A DNA stretch of 64,000 bases from Aestuariibacter sp. (GCA_017794925.1 CP051238.1:2227138-2291137); one strand, 5' to 3'; shown: positions 27,014 to 36,844, numbered from the stretch's first letter. The notes: generated from the sequence alone by a model not told the origin. Made by a program: numbers and translations.

Positions 27014-27510
27014 GATTCTTCCTAAATCCAGCACTGTCCCTATATGAATGATGTCATTCTCAATCGTGAGTCATCAAATTCATCTTATGTAAGTATAAAA
27101 AATTCAAAAGTTCCATTGATATTGGTAGAGGATATGTTCCGGGTAACTCGAAAATTGCGAGTAGTAGCTGCTTAATTATTATACTAGGTTAATCTTGGAG
27201 AGTTGTCATTGCTTTTAAGTAATAAAAATCTAATGTATTTACTATTGATGCGAATGTAACTGCTACCGTCACTTGGTACTCTTGTAGACGAACGAGTAGA
27301 GTTAGTATGAAATTCGTTTGTTATTAGTTTTTCCTTATTTATATTCTGTATTTTATAGTCAACTTCGAATTTCAGTTATGTGAGGGTAAACTTAAGATTA
27401 TCTGACAACATGACTTTTGTAATGAAAAGAGATCGCGCTAACTTTAGTGCTTATCTGAGTACATACGCATGTTGGTCACCTATCCTTTGCATCACAGTTT
27501 TGTCTTGGTC
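27014..27510. other. AT-rich non-coding region upstream of second CsrB-type RNA
   Basis: About 500 nt with no credible ORF on either strand. It must contain the promoter of the minus-strand coiled-coil gene. Nothing else was recognised before the GacA-type box at 27512. Confidence 0.5.
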
Positions 27511-27511
27511 T

Positions 27512-27529
27512 TGTAAGATATTTCCTACA
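27512..27529 (+). promoter_or_regulatory. GacA/UvrY-type box of second CsrB-type RNA
   Basis: TGTAAGATATTTCCTACA matches TGTAAG-N6-CTTACA with one mismatch. A further half-site TGTAAG lies at 27534-27539. The box is centred about 177 bp upstream of the inferred RNA start, almost the same distance as for copy 1. Confidence 0.8.
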
Positions 27530-27685
27530 ACGTTGTAAGCATCGTCTATTTAGACAAAAGGATAATGCCTACGAAAAACTCTATCCCATTGTATTTTATT
27601 GTTTTTCTACTTAAGTCTAAGGCGTAGGCTAATTGAGTGACGGCTTTTTGCTTAAAAAGGCGCTACCGCCAAATTCTGAGTTCGA

Positions 27686-27691
27686 TATTAT
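27686..27691 (+). promoter_or_regulatory. Candidate -10 box of second CsrB-type RNA
   Basis: TATTAT lies just before TGTCACAGGGAG, which aligns with the start of copy 1. No good -35 box is present. Confidence 0.45.
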
Positions 27692-27696
27692 TATCA

Positions 27697-28031
27697 TGTC
27701 ACAGGGAGAAACATTGAGTCAGGATGACTTAAGGATGACACTGGACAACCCAGGACGGGGTAAACTGGCTAGGAGGCTGGTTACAAGGAAGCGGATGCAA
27801 CCGGGATGGTTGAAAACGGACAACTTCAGGAGCGAAGAATACTTTAACAGGAAGTGAAGTAAACACGGATAACGGAAAGGGATCGGCTAAGGATTGGCTG
27901 CTCATTCAGGATGGATGAGAAAAAGGGATTTGCGTGCAGGGGAGTAACCTTGGAGGTTATTTGGCACTCTACGCTGAGAGGGATCTTCAAAATTCGATAA
28001 AGAGGCGGTAGCGAGAGCTATCGCCTTTTTC
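27697..28031 (+). ncRNA. CsrB-type CsrA-sequestering small RNA, copy 2
   Basis: About 335 nt with about 22 GGA motifs, several in hairpin loops: AGTC-AGGAT-GACT (27717-27729), CAACC-GGGAT-GGTTG (27798-27812), CTCAT...ATGAG around CAGGATG (27901-27919) and TAACC-TTGGA-GGTTA (27945-27959). It shares with copy 1 the 5' end, the block AACGGAAAGGGA followed by a related hairpin run (27871 on), and a 3' block ACGCTGAGAGGGATCTTCAA that matches 22331 onward. It ends in a terminator and has its own GacA-type box. A 74-codon frame across its 5' part is not a gene. The two RNAs are paralogues, 5.6 kb apart. Confidence 0.88.
28003..28031 (+). terminator. Terminator of second CsrB-type RNA
   Basis: AGGCGGTAGC (28003-28012) and GCTATCGCCT (28017-28026) pair with one G-T wobble around GAGA, followed by five T. 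Confidence 0.9.
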
Positions 28032-28210
28032 ATTTGCATCGTGCTATTCATATATTTACAGTTTAAAAAACATTCGATATAACTAATACCAATTCATTGT
28101 TGGTAAAAGCTGGGTGCACGTGGCTTCATGTGCGCTATCAAAGCTATTGGCTATTAATGACGTTATCAGCATAATACGGGCTTTATGGATGTTGGGATGG
28201 GGAATGACAA

Positions 28211-28663
28211 ATGATTATCGTATTTGGATGTAATCGTTCCTGGATTTCCAGAATGATTCGCTGGAGAACCGGGTCAAAATGGTCGCATGTGGCAATTCTG
28301 GACAAAGATGATGCACATGTTATTGAAGCCAAAGGTGGTTTTGGTGTCCTGCGTAGTAATCTGAGTGAGTTTGAAGCACGTTACCGTGAGATCGAGTTCC
28401 GGGAGATTGACGGTGACATTGAGCGTGCAGTCCAGCTAATTGGCAAGCCTTTCGACAATGTGGGTATTAAGGGCGTGTTTTTTCGCTCGTTTAAACATTG
28501 CCCAGACAGTTGGTTTTGCTCTGAATTAGTGGCGCACTCTACGTCATTTATTCCTGATGAATTTGCGCAATATCAGACTCCCGAGACATTATACCGTCTG
28601 AGTCGCCAATGTAATAAAGCCATGAAGCCTGAAGCGCATGACGCAGCGGCCATTGCAGAGTGA
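28211..28663 (+). CDS. YiiX-like permuted NlpC/P60 hydrolase
   Basis: 150 residues, no signal peptide. The pattern SKWSHVAILD (about 23, catalytic-type histidine), VIEAKGGFGV (about 38), GKPFDNVGIKG (about 79) and DSWFCSELVAHS (about 97, catalytic-type cysteine) is that of circularly permuted papain-like enzymes such as YiiX and YaeF. The family cleaves or modifies amide or thioester bonds, but the substrate is not known. It lies just after the second CsrB-type RNA on the same strand. Confidence 0.75.
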   Translation: MIIVFGCNRSWISRMIRWRTGSKWSHVAILDKDDAHVIEAKGGFGVLRSNLSEFEARYREIEFREIDGDIERAVQLIGKPFDNVGIKGVFFRSFKHCPDSWFCSELVAHSTSFIPDEFAQYQTPETLYRLSRQCNKAMKPEAHDAAAIAE

Positions 28664-28666
28664 CTA

Positions 28667-28700
28667 TAAAACCGGGCTTTTAATGAGTAATAAGCCCGGT
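28667..28700 (-). terminator. Hairpin between convergent genes
   Basis: ACCGGGCTT (28671-28679) and AAGCCCGGT (28692-28700) pair around a 12-nt loop. On the minus strand TTTTAT follows, so it may terminate the zinc-finger gene; in the plus direction there is no T tract. Confidence 0.6.
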
Positions 28701-28710
28701 CGAGGGAACG

Positions 28711-29259
28711 TCAGTTGGCGGAGTAAGGGTCATCCGACAGTAAGTAGGCACGTAAATCGGCTTTGTTAGGCTGGCCATTTAACCATTCCCGCAGCGCTTT
28801 TACTTCCTTGTAGGTAGCCTCACCGAATTTCGCAGCATAGATGTCGGCAAAATTAGACGTCGTATTTTCTTCACGCACTTTGTTTTGCCAATGCTGGGTA
28901 ACGACGCTGTTCAAGGCGCCGGCAACACCTTCAGATTTCAGCAATGCCCATTCGCCTTTATCCAGCCAGATACCACCTACCTGGGCACTGTAGTCGACAC
29001 GATGGTCCGTGGATGCTGAGATTTTGAACTTTCGCATGATCCCACCGGAAACCGGGCAAAGCAACGCTTTCTTTGTATCACTGGTATCTTCTGAAATGTC
29101 CGCAGGTTCGAATTCAAATGCCTTATTGCGCTCTTTCCAGCTGACAAAGTCTTCAACTAGCACCCAGTTTCCACCGCAGTGGTTGCAGGTGTGAGCGCGA
29201 AACAGATCGTCCAGAAAACTGGGGACCAGCTGACCTTGTTTGCACTGTGTACATTGCAT
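28711..29259 (-). CDS. TFIIB-type zinc-finger protein
   Basis: 182 residues from ATG at 29259, which directly precedes the first zinc-binding CxxC; the frame can be extended to 29358, but the extra residues lack family character and overlap the upstream gene's 3' end. The N-terminus holds CTQCKQGQL and CNHCGGNWV, a rubredoxin-like knuckle pair. A second module has LLCPVSGGIMRKF and GGIWLDKGEWALL, as in zf-TFIIB proteins. The function is unknown. It lies 23 nt after the DUF3301 gene. Confidence 0.8.
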   Translation of the reverse strand: MQCTQCKQGQLVPSFLDDLFRAHTCNHCGGNWVLVEDFVSWKERNKAFEFEPADISEDTSDTKKALLCPVSGGIMRKFKISASTDHRVDYSAQVGGIWLDKGEWALLKSEGVAGALNSVVTQHWQNKVREENTTSNFADIYAAKFGEATYKEVKALREWLNGQPNKADLRAYLLSDDPYSAN

Positions 29260-29282
29260 TATGTTCTTCTTCCTTGTTGTTT

Positions 29283-29588
29283 TTAATGAATTCGATGTGG
29301 GGGCGTTTCTGTAGTGATAACGGTTAACCCGTTCATGGTTAAGGAGCCGGTATAGCAATCCTGACCCGTTGACGAAAACTCAAAGTCGAATTCGCTACGC
29401 CAATCCAGTTTTCCGCGATATAGCATGGGGCGTGTGCGGCGGCGTGCTATGCTGATGAGCTGTAATTGCTGCGTGTCGCAGTATTGTGCAAGATAGCGAT
29501 TGGCAGCTTCGGAAATCATACGAATGCGCCAGAAAAGAGCACCACCAGCGGCAATGATCACTAATAATAATACGTCAGCTAGATTCAC
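29283..29588 (-). CDS. DUF3301 membrane protein
   Basis: 101 residues. One N-terminal membrane helix (4-22) followed by the DUF3301 domain with RYLAQYCDTQQLQLISIARRR and a C-terminal strand region FDFEFSSTGQDCYTGSLTMNG. This small family is typical of marine gammaproteobacteria and is commonly next to the DUF3549 gene, as here (5 nt). The function is unknown. Confidence 0.88.
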   Translation of the reverse strand: MNLADVLLLVIIAAGGALFWRIRMISEAANRYLAQYCDTQQLQLISIARRRTRPMLYRGKLDWRSEFDFEFSSTGQDCYTGSLTMNGLTVITTETPPHRIH

Positions 29589-29593
29589 TGTTA

Positions 29594-30637
29594 TTACCTT
29601 GCTTGTTTAAAAAGCGCTGCCAGGGGAGCCTTCATTGTCGGGCTCTGCTGATGTGCCCTGGCCAGTGTCAGTAGCGTTCTGCGTAATGAAGGAATCTGCA
29701 CCAAATCCGTAAACAGGCCGATGAACAGCTGATGGTTATAATTTCCCGCTTTGTCTGTTATTGCCGCGACTTCTAAAAAGCGTTGAGCCGTCAGTAAATC
29801 CAGTTGCACATCATGACGGGCGGCAATGACGCTCAGTAAATCCATGTCTGGTTGCTCGGTGTTATCCAGTATCTCATTAATACATTTATTCACTTCAGCG
29901 GAAAATGCCGGTTGGCTAATTGCTCGCAAATAACCATAAAGACGGGGTTTATCTGCCGTTTTACTGTATTCAATGGCTTTCTCGCAAAAGTACTGTGTAA
30001 GCTTTTGGGGAATAGTTACGCTTTCCAGACTGCTCAGTAAAGTGTCAATAAAAGGCGCGCTGTAGTGGTCTAATTGCTGAATAATGGTGTTTGCCGTCGC
30101 GTCATTTATCTCTAGCACAGCATCAGCAATCGCTTGGACAGGCAATTGTTGCCAGTCTATAACACTCGGGGTCTTTAAATAGTGAAATACGTGCTCAACG
30201 CCCGGGTGTTTTGGATCACTCAAGGCATGACGGGTGATAGCCGAAAACTGAGCCATTTGTTGTTGCGTTGGAGTAAAGGTATAGGGGTTGTCAGGCAGCC
30301 TTTCCTGATCGCCTTCACCGGTGATTTGATTGCCCAATGCATCAACAATTATTTGTAGGAAATGGTTGCGCGAGGCCTGAATCAACAGCCCTTGTTCATC
30401 AAGTGGAAATTTCACAAACCAGATATAACGCTGAGTTTGTGCATTCGTGTTCCAGAACACAACGGCGTACCAGGCGTGCTGCTGACGAGGGCGGGGCGGG
30501 CATACTTTGCCGTTTTCGATATCCAAAAAGGTCTGAGAATCGACCGGATAGACTCCCCGTCCGAGGTCAAAAATGCGATAATCCGTGCCCGCGTGTAACA
30601 AAAACTCACTCAGAGAGTGGATGTCTTGTGAATTCAT
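29594..30637 (-). CDS. DUF3549 family protein
   Basis: 347 residues, soluble and helical in its C-terminal two thirds. The N-terminal pattern LSEFLLHAGTDYRIFDLGRGVYPV and WYAVVFWNTNAQTQRYIWFVKFPLDEQGLL is diagnostic of DUF3549. The rest reads like a HEAT-type helical repeat. It is the first gene of a three-gene minus-strand operon (with DUF3301 and zinc-finger genes), divergent from yqcC by 59 nt. The function is unknown. Confidence 0.88.
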   Translation of the reverse strand: MNSQDIHSLSEFLLHAGTDYRIFDLGRGVYPVDSQTFLDIENGKVCPPRPRQQHAWYAVVFWNTNAQTQRYIWFVKFPLDEQGLLIQASRNHFLQIIVDALGNQITGEGDQERLPDNPYTFTPTQQQMAQFSAITRHALSDPKHPGVEHVFHYLKTPSVIDWQQLPVQAIADAVLEINDATANTIIQQLDHYSAPFIDTLLSSLESVTIPQKLTQYFCEKAIEYSKTADKPRLYGYLRAISQPAFSAEVNKCINEILDNTEQPDMDLLSVIAARHDVQLDLLTAQRFLEVAAITDKAGNYNHQLFIGLFTDLVQIPSLRRTLLTLARAHQQSPTMKAPLAALFKQAR

Positions 30638-30696
30638 GCTTCAAATTCAATTTATTTCAATTACCGCTAGTTTAACAGGCATTGGAGGTTGGCGTA

Positions 30697-31014
30697 ATGT
30701 CAGATGCTGAAAAGCAGGGGAATCAATTACTGGAAGCATTGGAGAATGCGCTTCGCCGCTGTGAGCTATGGAGTAGTGAACGCCCATCAGCCACGGCGTT
30801 AGCAAGTCAGCAACCCTTTGCTTGTGATACGTTGGCATTGGAGCAATGGCTACAGTTTATTTTTATTCCACGCATGCGAGTGTTACTCAGTCAGCCGTCT
30901 GCCAGTATTCCCGTTATGGCGATCAAACCGGTGGCAGAAATGTCCTGGGGCGCTCAGTATCCGGACGTGCAAAAAGTATTAGTTGACCTGGATGCCTGGA
31001 GCGCAAAGACGTGA
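30697..31014 (+). CDS. yqcC: YqcC family protein
   Basis: 105 residues from ATG at 30697, with GGAGG at 30684-30688 (8-nt spacing); an upstream TTG in frame at 30682 lies before the binding site and is rejected. Family features are LLEALENALRRCELW near the start and FACDTLALEQWLQFIFIPRM in the middle. The function is unknown; it is always beside truC. It ends in a 4-nt overlap with truC. Confidence 0.92.
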   Translation: MSDAEKQGNQLLEALENALRRCELWSSERPSATALASQQPFACDTLALEQWLQFIFIPRMRVLLSQPSASIPVMAIKPVAEMSWGAQYPDVQKVLVDLDAWSAKT

Positions 31015-31796
31015 GTGATGAATTAGCCAAAGCGCCACCGCCCAAGAGTGCAGAAACCTTGCAAATTTTATATCGGGATAACTGGCTGGTGGCAGTGTAT
31101 AAACCTGCCGGATTGTTAGTTCACAGAAGTCCCATTGATAAACATGAAACCCGGTTTGCAGTACAAATCCTTCGGGACCAGTTGGGACAGCACGTGTACC
31201 CATTACATCGTCTGGACAGACCCACTGCCGGTGTATTGCTATTCGCCTTACAAAGTGAAACGGCGTCGGTAATGAATGCGCAAATGATGGGGTATGGCGT
31301 TAAAAAAGAATACCGTGCACTCGTTAGGGGATTTGTTAAAGCATCGGGTATGGTGGACTACGCACTTAAATATCGATGGGATAAAATGGCCGACGCGAAT
31401 CGGACCAAAGCGGTTCCCCCTCAGCCCGCCCATACAGACTACTGGCCGTTAAGACATTATGAACTGCCCCATGCAGTAGGGCGCTATGAGTCTGCCCGAT
31501 ACTCCTGGCTGGGCATGCGGCCATATTCCGGACGTAAACATCAGTTGCGCAGGCATCTTATTCATTTGCGTCATCCTATTGTGGGGGATACCACCCACGG
31601 CGATGGCAAGCACAATAAATTTCTACGTGACATGTTTAAATGTCAGCGTTTGATGCTGGTCTGCACGAAGATGGGTTTTTATCATCCTGTCAGCCGTCAA
31701 TGGCTGTCTATTGAGTGCCAACCCGATAGCGAAATTGATGAGTTATTGGTAAGCTGGCAACCGTTTTTAACCTGGAGTCTCGAAAAAGGTAAGTAA
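31011..31796 (+). CDS. truC: tRNA pseudouridine(65) synthase
   Basis: 261 residues, the RluA-type pseudouridine synthase TruC. Features are YRDNWLVAVYKPAGLLVHRS (about 20), the catalytic-aspartate motif HRLDRPTAGVLLFAL (about 65) and RMRPYSGRKHQLRRHLIHL-type RNA-contact region (LGMRPYSGRKHQLRRH at about 167). It modifies U65 in certain tRNAs. The GTG start overlaps the yqcC stop, so the genes are translationally coupled. Confidence 0.94.
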   Translation: MSDELAKAPPPKSAETLQILYRDNWLVAVYKPAGLLVHRSPIDKHETRFAVQILRDQLGQHVYPLHRLDRPTAGVLLFALQSETASVMNAQMMGYGVKKEYRALVRGFVKASGMVDYALKYRWDKMADANRTKAVPPQPAHTDYWPLRHYELPHAVGRYESARYSWLGMRPYSGRKHQLRRHLIHLRHPIVGDTTHGDGKHNKFLRDMFKCQRLMLVCTKMGFYHPVSRQWLSIECQPDSEIDELLVSWQPFLTWSLEKGK

Positions 31797-32243
31797 ATGG
31801 CGACAGTGAATATTATTGTAGGTTCGGTATACGGTAATGCCGAGAGCGTAGCAGAATCAGTTCAAGTTTTTTTGTCTTCAGAAGGGATCGAGTCAGAGGT
31901 ATGTACCGATGCCGACGTTAGCGACATCACTGATGCCAGCGGTGTACTGGTGATTACGTCTACCACCGGACAAGGTGATATCCCACCCAACCTTGAAATG
32001 ACGTTTGATGAATTGCGCACAGCGTTTCCGCTGCTTGGGCAAAAGCCTTTTGCAGTCGCTGCGTTGGGGGACAGTAGTTATGGTGAGTCGTTCTGTGGAG
32101 CAGGTAAGCAGTGGCAGGAATTACTCACCGAGCTTCAGGGCAGCCCGCTTGCAAATATGCTGGAAGTGGATGCCATGGAAACCCTGGAGCCAGAGAACGA
32201 TGTTATTGAATGGCTGAAAGGCTTCGTCAGCAAACTGGCATAA
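31797..32243 (+). CDS. yqcA: Flavodoxin-like protein YqcA
   Basis: 148 residues with a flavodoxin fold. The FMN phosphate loop is VGSVYGNAESVAE (8-20), with further FMN contacts in TSTTGQGDIPPN (about 53) and ALGDSSYGESFCGAGKQW (about 84). It starts immediately after the truC stop, as in the E. coli yqcC-truC-yqcA order. A physiological electron partner is not known. A bidirectional terminator follows. Confidence 0.9.
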   Translation: MATVNIIVGSVYGNAESVAESVQVFLSSEGIESEVCTDADVSDITDASGVLVITSTTGQGDIPPNLEMTFDELRTAFPLLGQKPFAVAALGDSSYGESFCGAGKQWQELLTELQGSPLANMLEVDAMETLEPENDVIEWLKGFVSKLA

Positions 32244-32265
32244 TTTATCGCTGATTCCCAGAAAC

Positions 32266-32294
32266 AAAAAATCCACCGCGAGGGTGGATTTTTT
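32266..32294. terminator. Bidirectional terminator between yqcA and dapD
   Basis: AAAAAATCCACC (32266-32277) and GGTGGATTTTTT (32283-32294) pair perfectly around a 5-nt loop. T tracts exist on both strands, so it serves both convergent units. Confidence 0.92.
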
Positions 32295-32324
32295 ATTGGC
32301 TTTTACTGAGCCGCTTGTGCGCGA

Positions 32325-33149
32325 TTACTCAGCGCCACGCAGCAAGGCATTAATGCCTACTTTGGCGCGGGTTTTCGCATCGACTTTTTTCACGATGATG
32401 GCAGCATAGAGGCTGTACTTGCCGTCTTTGCTTGGCAGGTTACCAGGCACGACTACCGCACCGGCTGGAACGCGGCCGTAGTGAATTTCACCCGTTTCAC
32501 GATCATAAATACGCGTACTTTGACCGATGTAAACGCCCATTGAGATAACCGCGCCTTCTTCAACAATGACGCCTTCAACAATCTCAGAACGTGCGCCAAT
32601 GAAGCAATTATCTTCAATAATAGTTGGGTTAGCCTGAAGAGGTTCTAATACACCGCCAATACCTACGCCGCCTGATAAGTGCACGTTTTTACCGATTTGT
32701 GCGCATGAACCAACTGTCGCCCAGGTATCAACCATCGAGCCTTCACCGACGTAAGCACCGATGTTGACATAAGAAGGCATGACGACAACATTTTTACCTA
32801 CAAAGGAACCTGTACGCACGGCTGCCGGAGGTACAATTCGCACACCTTCAGCGGCAAATTGCTCTGCAGTATAGTCGGCATATTTAAGAGGTACTTTGTC
32901 GTAGAAACGGCTTTCAGCGCCTTCCATTACATCATTGTTGTGCAGGCGGAAGTAGAGCAGAACGGCTTTTTTCAGCCATTGATGCACAACCCATTCGCCG
33001 GCAATTTTTTCTGCAACACGTGCTTCGCCGCTGTTTAGCAGGGCAATAGCTTCGCTTACTGCTTGTTTTACGTCAGCCGGGGCGGCAGAAGGTGTAATGT
33101 TTTCGCGGTCTTCAAAGGCCGCTTCAATAATGGCTTTTATTTCAGTCAT
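32325..33149 (-). CDS. dapD: Tetrahydrodipicolinate N-succinyltransferase
   Basis: 274 residues, full length. It succinylates tetrahydrodipicolinate in the lysine and meso-diaminopimelate pathway. Residues 100-245 show left-handed beta-helix hexapeptide repeats (for example [22 protein letters not shown] and [16 protein letters not shown], key for substrate and cofactor binding). The C-terminal extension ends ALLRGAE. It overlaps the glnD stop by 4 nt, as in the common glnD-dapD order. Confidence 0.96.
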   Translation of the reverse strand: MTEIKAIIEAAFEDRENITPSAAPADVKQAVSEAIALLNSGEARVAEKIAGEWVVHQWLKKAVLLYFRLHNNDVMEGAESRFYDKVPLKYADYTAEQFAAEGVRIVPPAAVRTGSFVGKNVVVMPSYVNIGAYVGEGSMVDTWATVGSCAQIGKNVHLSGGVGIGGVLEPLQANPTIIEDNCFIGARSEIVEGVIVEEGAVISMGVYIGQSTRIYDRETGEIHYGRVPAGAVVVPGNLPSKDGKYSLYAAIIVKKVDAKTRAKVGINALLRGAE

Positions 33150-35800
33150 GGTATGTTGATATCTTCAAGTTGATCAAGTTTAAACAATATGCGCTTTTTC
33201 AACGCAGTCTGTTCTTCCGGCGTTAAGGCTTTACCTTGCTCATTACTGACGATAAACACGTCTTCGGCGCGTTCACCGATGGTGGCAATTTTGGCTAATT
33301 TTAATGTAAGTTTACAGTCGACAAAAGCATGGCCTACTTTTGCCAAAATTCCAGGCGCATCCAATGCTTCCAGTTCTATTAATGTGGCATCGTCCTGTGC
33401 CGAATAAAAACGTACTTTTACCGGTACGTTTAATTGTTTGTGCTGGCGCGACAGTTTACGCGTATTGGTATGGCTTCTGCCAGGTTTTATTAACTGATCG
33501 GCAATCGCGGATTCAATAGAACGCATCCGAGACTCACTGTCGATACGTGAACCATCGTTTTCCAGTATCAACATGCTGTCGAACACATGACCGTCACGGG
33601 TAACCGCGATGTGCGCATCGCGTATGGTGCAGTTGCGACTATCCAGTACGGATGCAATTTGCGCAAACAAAGCCGGACGGTCTTTACCGTACATCAGTAG
33701 TTCTGTTCCGCCTTTAGCAATCTCATTATTGGTTTTAATAAGCATTAAAACGTCATCTTCGATTGGCTCAAAGGCCAGTATCTCACGAGAGTGCCAGGCA
33801 ATCTGCTCGGGGCGGAATCGCGCAAAATAATCGTCTTCAAATCGAGACCACAACGTAAACAGCGCATCGTTATCGATACCCCGTTGACGTAATAAGGCCA
33901 GCGCTTTGTCTTTGTGAAGTTCAACCCGCTCTTGCATGGTAACGCCACACTGCAAGCCATTATCCAATGCTTTTTGTGTCATCAGATACAATTCTCGCAG
34001 CAGTGAGGATTTCCAGTCATTCCACAGATTATCGTTGGTTGCCCGAATGTCGGCTAATGTCAGGACATACAACAAATTCAGGTGATTGTGGCTGCGTACT
34101 GCGGTGGCAAAATCGTTCACAACGTCCGGATCATAAATATCACGCCGCTGCGCAACGACTGACATCAATAAGTGGTTTTCCACCAGCCAGGCAATGAGCT
34201 CGGCGTCACTTTCATCGATATTGTGCGCCGCACAGAAATCAGCAACATCCTTTGCGCCAAGGGTGGAATGGTCTCCATTTCGGCCTTTAGCGATATCGTG
34301 AAAGATAGCGGCAATATACAGTAGTTCTGGTTTATCCAGGTTTTTCACAATTTTGCCGCAACGCGGGAATTCAACGTTTGTGTCTGAAAAATAATGATTA
34401 ACGTGTTTTACCAGTCTGTGAGTATGCTCGTCCACGGTGTAAGCATGGAACAGGTCAAATTGCATCATGCCTACAATGTGGTCCCATTGCGGTAAGTACG
34501 ATTGCAAAATACCGTACTGGTGCATGATGTCCCAGGCAAAATCAAAGAAGTGCGGGTGCTTGAATAATTCTATGAGTTTTACCCGGCAACTGTTTCGTTC
34601 AACGTAATAAGCATGTTGGAAGCGTCGGCGTGCATTGCGCAGTTGTCGAATACAATCGGTGTCCAACCCCCCAACTTCGGGGGTGTCGGCAATGACTTTA
34701 AGGAAATCTAAAATGGCTTCTGGGGTAGGGAATACATCGTCATGAACAGGTGAAATTCGCCCATCGGATAAACAAAAATCGTCATTAATTGGCTGCTGAC
34801 GCTGAATGGACTGATTCAGCATATCGTAGCGGAAACGCTGCAGAAGTAGCTGGTTGAGTTCACTAACGCGTCGCACCGTGCGGAAAAACGCTTTCATCAT
34901 TTTTTCCACGGCGGCTTTGTTTTCATCACCATAGCCCAGCATACCTGCTACATCGGTTTGGTAATCGAACAATAAGCGGTTTTCACTGCGGCCGGCAACA
35001 ATATGCAGCGCAAATCGGATCCGCCATAGCGCCATACGAGATTCTATTAGCTCAGCGTGTTCCTGCTCAGTAAAGTAACCATGACCGACCAGGTTCCAGC
35101 CGTCATATTCTCTGAAATGTTTTTTGGCAACCCAGCCAATCGATTGAATATCGCGCAGACACCCCGGATTTTCCTTAATATTTGGCTCCAGGTTGTAAGA
35201 GGTACCATTAAACTTAGCGTGGCGGGCCTGTTGCTCTTCGTACTTTGCGGTAAAAAATGCCTGACTGCTCCAACTGCTTTTAACATTGACGGCGTGCCAC
35301 AAATCTTCAAACGTCTCTTCGCATCCACAAAGCAAGCGGCTTTCTACCAGATTAGTGGCGATGGAAATGTCTTCTTTAGCGAGTTTAACCGTTTCTTTAA
35401 TGGTTCTGACTGACTGCCCAACATCGAGTTTAATGTCCCAAAGCAGGGTAATAAACATACCGATTTTTTCTTTCACATCAGGCTTGAGGGCTTTCTTACT
35501 TACAATTAACAGGTCGATATCTGAATAAGGCTGCAAATGACCGCGGCCATATCCGCCGACTGCACACAGCGCCAGGTGTTTGGTGTCAGTTAACCCGTAA
35601 AGTTGCCAAATACGTTGCAACAGGCAATCAATAAATGTAGCTCTGCCGGTAACGAGGGTGTCGATTGGCTGGTGGTTAAATGACGATGTCAGCCAGTCAT
35701 AGCTACTTTGTACCAAGCCTTTAATTGACTTGATGTCGTCTACTGAATCCAGAGTTGATACGCTGTCACATAACTGTTGTAAATTCACAAAGCTACCCAC
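33146..35800 (-). CDS. glnD: Bifunctional uridylyltransferase/uridylyl-removing enzyme GlnD
   Basis: 884 residues. It uridylylates and deuridylylates PII proteins in response to glutamine. Domains in order: nucleotidyltransferase with [19 protein letters not shown] (about 83-101), a helical linker, an HD domain for de-uridylylation with [13 protein letters not shown] and [16 protein letters not shown] (about 470-535), and two C-terminal ACT domains (about 705 and 815) for glutamine sensing. The start is GTG at 35800. It follows map but is separated from it by a terminator. Confidence 0.96.
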   Translation of the reverse strand: MGSFVNLQQLCDSVSTLDSVDDIKSIKGLVQSSYDWLTSSFNHQPIDTLVTGRATFIDCLLQRIWQLYGLTDTKHLALCAVGGYGRGHLQPYSDIDLLIVSKKALKPDVKEKIGMFITLLWDIKLDVGQSVRTIKETVKLAKEDISIATNLVESRLLCGCEETFEDLWHAVNVKSSWSSQAFFTAKYEEQQARHAKFNGTSYNLEPNIKENPGCLRDIQSIGWVAKKHFREYDGWNLVGHGYFTEQEHAELIESRMALWRIRFALHIVAGRSENRLLFDYQTDVAGMLGYGDENKAAVEKMMKAFFRTVRRVSELNQLLLQRFRYDMLNQSIQRQQPINDDFCLSDGRISPVHDDVFPTPEAILDFLKVIADTPEVGGLDTDCIRQLRNARRRFQHAYYVERNSCRVKLIELFKHPHFFDFAWDIMHQYGILQSYLPQWDHIVGMMQFDLFHAYTVDEHTHRLVKHVNHYFSDTNVEFPRCGKIVKNLDKPELLYIAAIFHDIAKGRNGDHSTLGAKDVADFCAAHNIDESDAELIAWLVENHLLMSVVAQRRDIYDPDVVNDFATAVRSHNHLNLLYVLTLADIRATNDNLWNDWKSSLLRELYLMTQKALDNGLQCGVTMQERVELHKDKALALLRQRGIDNDALFTLWSRFEDDYFARFRPEQIAWHSREILAFEPIEDDVLMLIKTNNEIAKGGTELLMYGKDRPALFAQIASVLDSRNCTIRDAHIAVTRDGHVFDSMLILENDGSRIDSESRMRSIESAIADQLIKPGRSHTNTRKLSRQHKQLNVPVKVRFYSAQDDATLIELEALDAPGILAKVGHAFVDCKLTLKLAKIATIGERAEDVFIVSNEQGKALTPEEQTALKKRILFKLDQLEDINIP

Positions 35801-35861
35801 TTGTTGACTTCAGGGTTAACTGTCAGGCTGATTGGCGAAACAGACGATATTGCCTGACAAG

Positions 35862-35891
35862 AAAAAGCCCGGAACCGTGCGGTTTCGGGCT
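35862..35891 (-). terminator. Terminator after map
   Basis: AGCCCGGAACC (35866-35876) and GGTTTCGGGCT (35881-35891) form the stem; the A tract at 35862-35866 gives the minus-strand T tract. It lies 8 nt after the map stop and separates it from glnD. Confidence 0.88.
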
Positions 35892-35899
35892 ATAAGACA

Positions 35900-36694
35900 T
35901 TAAGAGTGATGATACGTGCGTTCCAGTGATTCTTCTTCCCGCAAGGTCAGTACTTCAACACCGTCTTCAGTAACCAGCAGCGTGTGCTCCCATTGAGCAC
36001 TCAGACTGCGATCTTTTGTTACCACTGTCCATTGATCCGGTAAGATCTTTGAATGCCGTTTACCGGCGTTCACCATCGGCTCAATGGTAAAACACATTCC
36101 CGGCACCAGTTCTTCACCGGTTCCTGGTCGGCCATAATGCACAATTTGGGGTTCTTCATGGAAGCCCGCGCCTATGCCATGGCCACAATATTCGCGAACA
36201 ATTGAATAGTTGTGTGCTTCTGCGTGAGTTTGGCAGATATGACCAATGTCTCCAAGCCGCATACCTGGGCGAACCTGTTGAATCGACTTATAAAGGCATT
36301 CCTGTGTTACCCGCATTAACCGCTCTGCCATAATGCTAGGCTTGCCTACGACAAACATTTTTGAGGTATCGCCGTGATAGCCATCTTTAATAACCGTGAC
36401 ATCAATATTAACGATATCGCCGTCTTTTAGTTTTTTATCTGCAGGAATACCATGACAAATGACATGATTCACCGATGTACAAATTGACTTTGGAAACGGT
36501 GGATGACCGTAGTTAAGCGGTGCCGGGATAGCCTGCTGTTCATTGACAATATATTCGTGACAAATCGTATTGAGCTCGTCCGTAGTTACCCCTTTTTTGA
36601 CGTGCTCGCCAATCATGGTTAATACTTCAGCCGCAAGACGGCCTGCGACACGCATTTTCTCGATTTCTTCAGCGGTTTTGATAATTGCAGCCAC
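35900..36694 (-). CDS. map: Methionine aminopeptidase type I
   Basis: 264 residues from GTG at 36694, chosen because AGAGGA lies about 6 nt upstream and the length equals E. coli Map; a longer frame reaches 36748. It removes initiator methionine from nascent proteins. Metal ligands are visible: HGIPADKKLKDGDIVNIDVTVIKDGYHGDTSKMF (two Asp), GHGIGAGFHEEPQIVHYG (His, His), FTIEPM (Glu) and WEHTLLVTEDG (Glu). It is divergent from rpsB, the classic arrangement. Confidence 0.95.
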   Translation of the reverse strand: MAAIIKTAEEIEKMRVAGRLAAEVLTMIGEHVKKGVTTDELNTICHEYIVNEQQAIPAPLNYGHPPFPKSICTSVNHVICHGIPADKKLKDGDIVNIDVTVIKDGYHGDTSKMFVVGKPSIMAERLMRVTQECLYKSIQQVRPGMRLGDIGHICQTHAEAHNYSIVREYCGHGIGAGFHEEPQIVHYGRPGTGEELVPGMCFTIEPMVNAGKRHSKILPDQWTVVTKDRSLSAQWEHTLLVTEDGVEVLTLREEESLERTYHHS

Positions 36695-36844
36695 CCGAAT
36701 CCTCTTTAATTTGGCAAATCTAAATACTGGAAAATCTGCCCTTATCAAATGGTGGAGGGCAGGTCAGCGAGGGGCTATGGTATCGAATACCGCTGCGCCT
36801 GTATAGTTGCACGCGCTTTTATGCATACAATGTGGCCTGTTTCC

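Noticed and set aside
27633..27857. 74-codon open frame on the plus strand
   Set aside because: It begins upstream of and runs into the second GGA-rich RNA. Its codons mirror the GGA repeats, it has no family and no good start, so it is a by-product of the RNA sequence.
36695..36748. N-terminal extension of Map
   Set aside because: The good ribosome-binding site and the standard length point to the GTG at 36694.
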